This document shows positions 63,601-64,000 of a stretch of 64,000 bases of DNA, one piece after another. Where the stretch lies: contig NZ_CP036289.1 of assembly GCF_007748115.1 (NCBI RefSeq), positions 1,922,001-1,986,000 of the forward strand, written 5' to 3'. Position numbers and translations under genes: made by a program. The notes beneath the pieces were generated by a model that saw only the letters and a list, made by a program, of their open reading frames with translations, had not been told where the DNA came from and did not search any database. Each line of letters begins with the position of its first letter. Position 1 is the stretch's first letter. Source of the stretch: Bremerella volcania (GTDB taxonomy: Bacteria > Planctomycetota > Planctomycetia > Pirellulales > Pirellulaceae).

Positions 63601-64000
63601 TTCGATGCGGTAGGTCAGGTCTTGCTGAATGCCTGAGTCGGACGTGCTCAACGTGGCGCGATAATCAAAGCCTTCTTTGCCTGGCTGAAGGGGAATGGCC
63701 TGATCGACGATCTGGCCATCTTTGGTGGAGTAGATGACCTCCAACCGGTCTCCTTCGCTGGCATCATACAACTTGACGACGACCTCGACTTCCTGCCCCT
63801 GGTAGATGCTTACGTCGCCAGGCTGTACGTCGACAATCTTGACCCGCGAAGGCCGGGCGATGTCGTTCCATGGCATCGCGATTCGAGCCGCGGTTTGCAG
63901 GGGGTTCTTCGGCGAAAGCATGGTGTACAAGCCGAACAAAACGGCGAGCCCCGCCAAGACGTAACCAATGCGAATCGCCTTCGTGTAATCGACCAGGTGT
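60607..64000 (-). CDS. DUF4175-like membrane-associated protein with huge low-complexity tract, N-terminus beyond window
   Basis: Open to the window edge (at least 1131 codons; no start was chosen). Visible part: one membrane helix (IRIGYVLAGLAVLFGLYTML), beta-rich repeats (about 30-360) such as DVSIYQGQEVEVVVKLYD, then a tract of some 600 residues rich in Q, G, S, E, N and D without Cys. A globular C-terminus with NLEYAKQATDMVLDELKHQ and GWTKEDFARFVQRWQQMK follows. Layout of planctomycete DUF4175 proteins. Confidence 0.75.
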   Translation of the reverse strand, partial: HLVDYTKAIRIGYVLAGLAVLFGLYTMLSPKNPLQTAARIAMPWNDIARPSRVKIVDVQPGDVSIYQGQEVEVVVKLYDASEGDRLEVIYSTKDGQIVDQAIPLQPGKEGFDYRATLSTSDSGIQQDLTYRIEAGDAATRDFEVTTLEAPSIDVASVRYDFPSYTQEASWEQQGDGHIRALEGTMVTIRAVSNRPIQKAYIEFDPVADSPIVSLNTIPLQVNSEEPIKASVRFPLEMNDAGSAGKFRSYQIRFRTDDGVLNPHPVLYHIDVVRDLPPEIEYLEPTASEVELPANRSLDVRLRAIDPDYGIRQMRVSGTISQEGGPRLQKTIEASLLDQPKSGQVIESWKLVPKQHKLEVGDIVKLIGVAEDTRTDFAGNLKPNVAQTNPRTIRIVEPIAGDQQGKSEEEGSTDDQGEQSDDKSESNDSGEQGDQQGKGSESGDSGDMSEGEKGNEENQSEGNSGGDSNQEGMKGQSDKPQEGENNGESEDQQSGQGSGSSSKKEQGDKNQEPQQGKGSEPQEGEQQSGEPQEGDPQSGEGGMGQSQQEGGDQESQSQSNGGKGGEASQASDNQQREQNQSDQTGQPNGSGTGKAGDPNKGGELQQGDASTQPNENSTVERQQEPVASDGSQDGDAFERIQEYLKEKDMQQGQQLAPEKSNPQNAEQPSETEGSSTGQKPEEGMQDGASSGSQKNPADSQGEKSEGQKNQGQAGKQGSQEQSTGEQEGSQPNEGGADNGMKPENSVGGENATGEQKQEGEPGSNDKNDGMSSERNTQNDEQGASDNKGGAKQEDQEANPSNDSERSGDTGKGDNTNSGAGSKANEGDKGSPESSEKPNKQGENNMKPDDRGSDEQGDQPKSPSNSDKQSNSKGETRGDQSGGGGSGGGQSAKQAGNDSAGSTSAADQGAGAANQQGEGETGQEGGDGPQANQQTGSSGEQKGDGSSQTNSPAGQEAGMQGAESEKGPSDSQQSSDPQQSGRGPGNSAIPQGGGLEGNNAPQNYDGPRVEPGEDAANLEYAKQATDMVLDELKHQDSPDQEMLDELGWTKEDFARFVQRWQQMKQAASSEDTQAQQDLNNALRSLGLSRGTDTTRRVESRDAAAGGSSDTQRGSPPPSFMEQYRAYLKGASQ

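Overview
The window looks like chromosome of a planctomycete, probably Pirellulales-like. The evidence is the membrane-protein block at the right end (fused GldF/GldG-type transporter, DUF4340, a GldA-type ATPase, NadB, a DUF4175-like protein with a huge Q/G/S/E-rich tract), many small planctomycete-type hypotheticals, and a tandem set of serine recombinases. Assignments come from reading translations and motifs; no database search was run.

Region 1 (about 1-22.5 kb) is a stress or low-oxygen island. It holds an archaeal-type methionine adenosyltransferase, a solitary GroEL, two Hsp20 proteins, PAC2, BON-domain proteins, a frameshifted CsrA, an alcohol dehydrogenase, a universal stress protein, a YflT-like stress protein, a class II cytochrome c, a slipin/NfeD pair and a PDZ protein. 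A FixL-like heme-PAS histidine kinase and its NarL-type response regulator sit in the middle. A 15-bp inverted repeat, consensus TGGYGGAWWCCRCCA, recurs 13 times (one copy degenerate) in eight intergenic regions of this island, nearly always in front of its genes. It looks like the operator of a local oxygen- or stress-responsive regulon, analogous to the mycobacterial DosR regulon but with a different box.

Region 2 (about 22.5-35.3 kb) starts with a terminator and a decayed tRNA-Met 3' half. It continues with a three-gene AAA/AAA/VWA-metalloprotease cassette and a complete four-gene Wadjet (JetABCD) plasmid-defence operon.

Region 3 (about 35.3-46.65 kb) is one long minus-strand gene string. 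It encodes a bacterial ubiquitin-like conjugation set: a beta-grasp Ubl, an E2-like protein fused to four 15-residue zinc repeats, a JAMM peptidase and an E1. With these are a Ycf46-like AAA ATPase, DUF1257 and DUF2997 proteins, a TOPRIM protein, a DUF3150-like protein, a Fe-S PD-(D/E)XK nuclease and many small proteins. Strong hairpins punctuate the string. This is the most interesting system in the window.

Region 4 (about 46.7-52.83 kb) carries two large serine recombinases, a novel protein co-transcribed with the second, and repeated regulatory elements. It ends inside a tRNA-Arg(TCT) gene: the last recombinase is read antisense into the tRNA, which marks the right border of the integrated DNA. 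Region 5 (52.83-64 kb) is ordinary chromosome.
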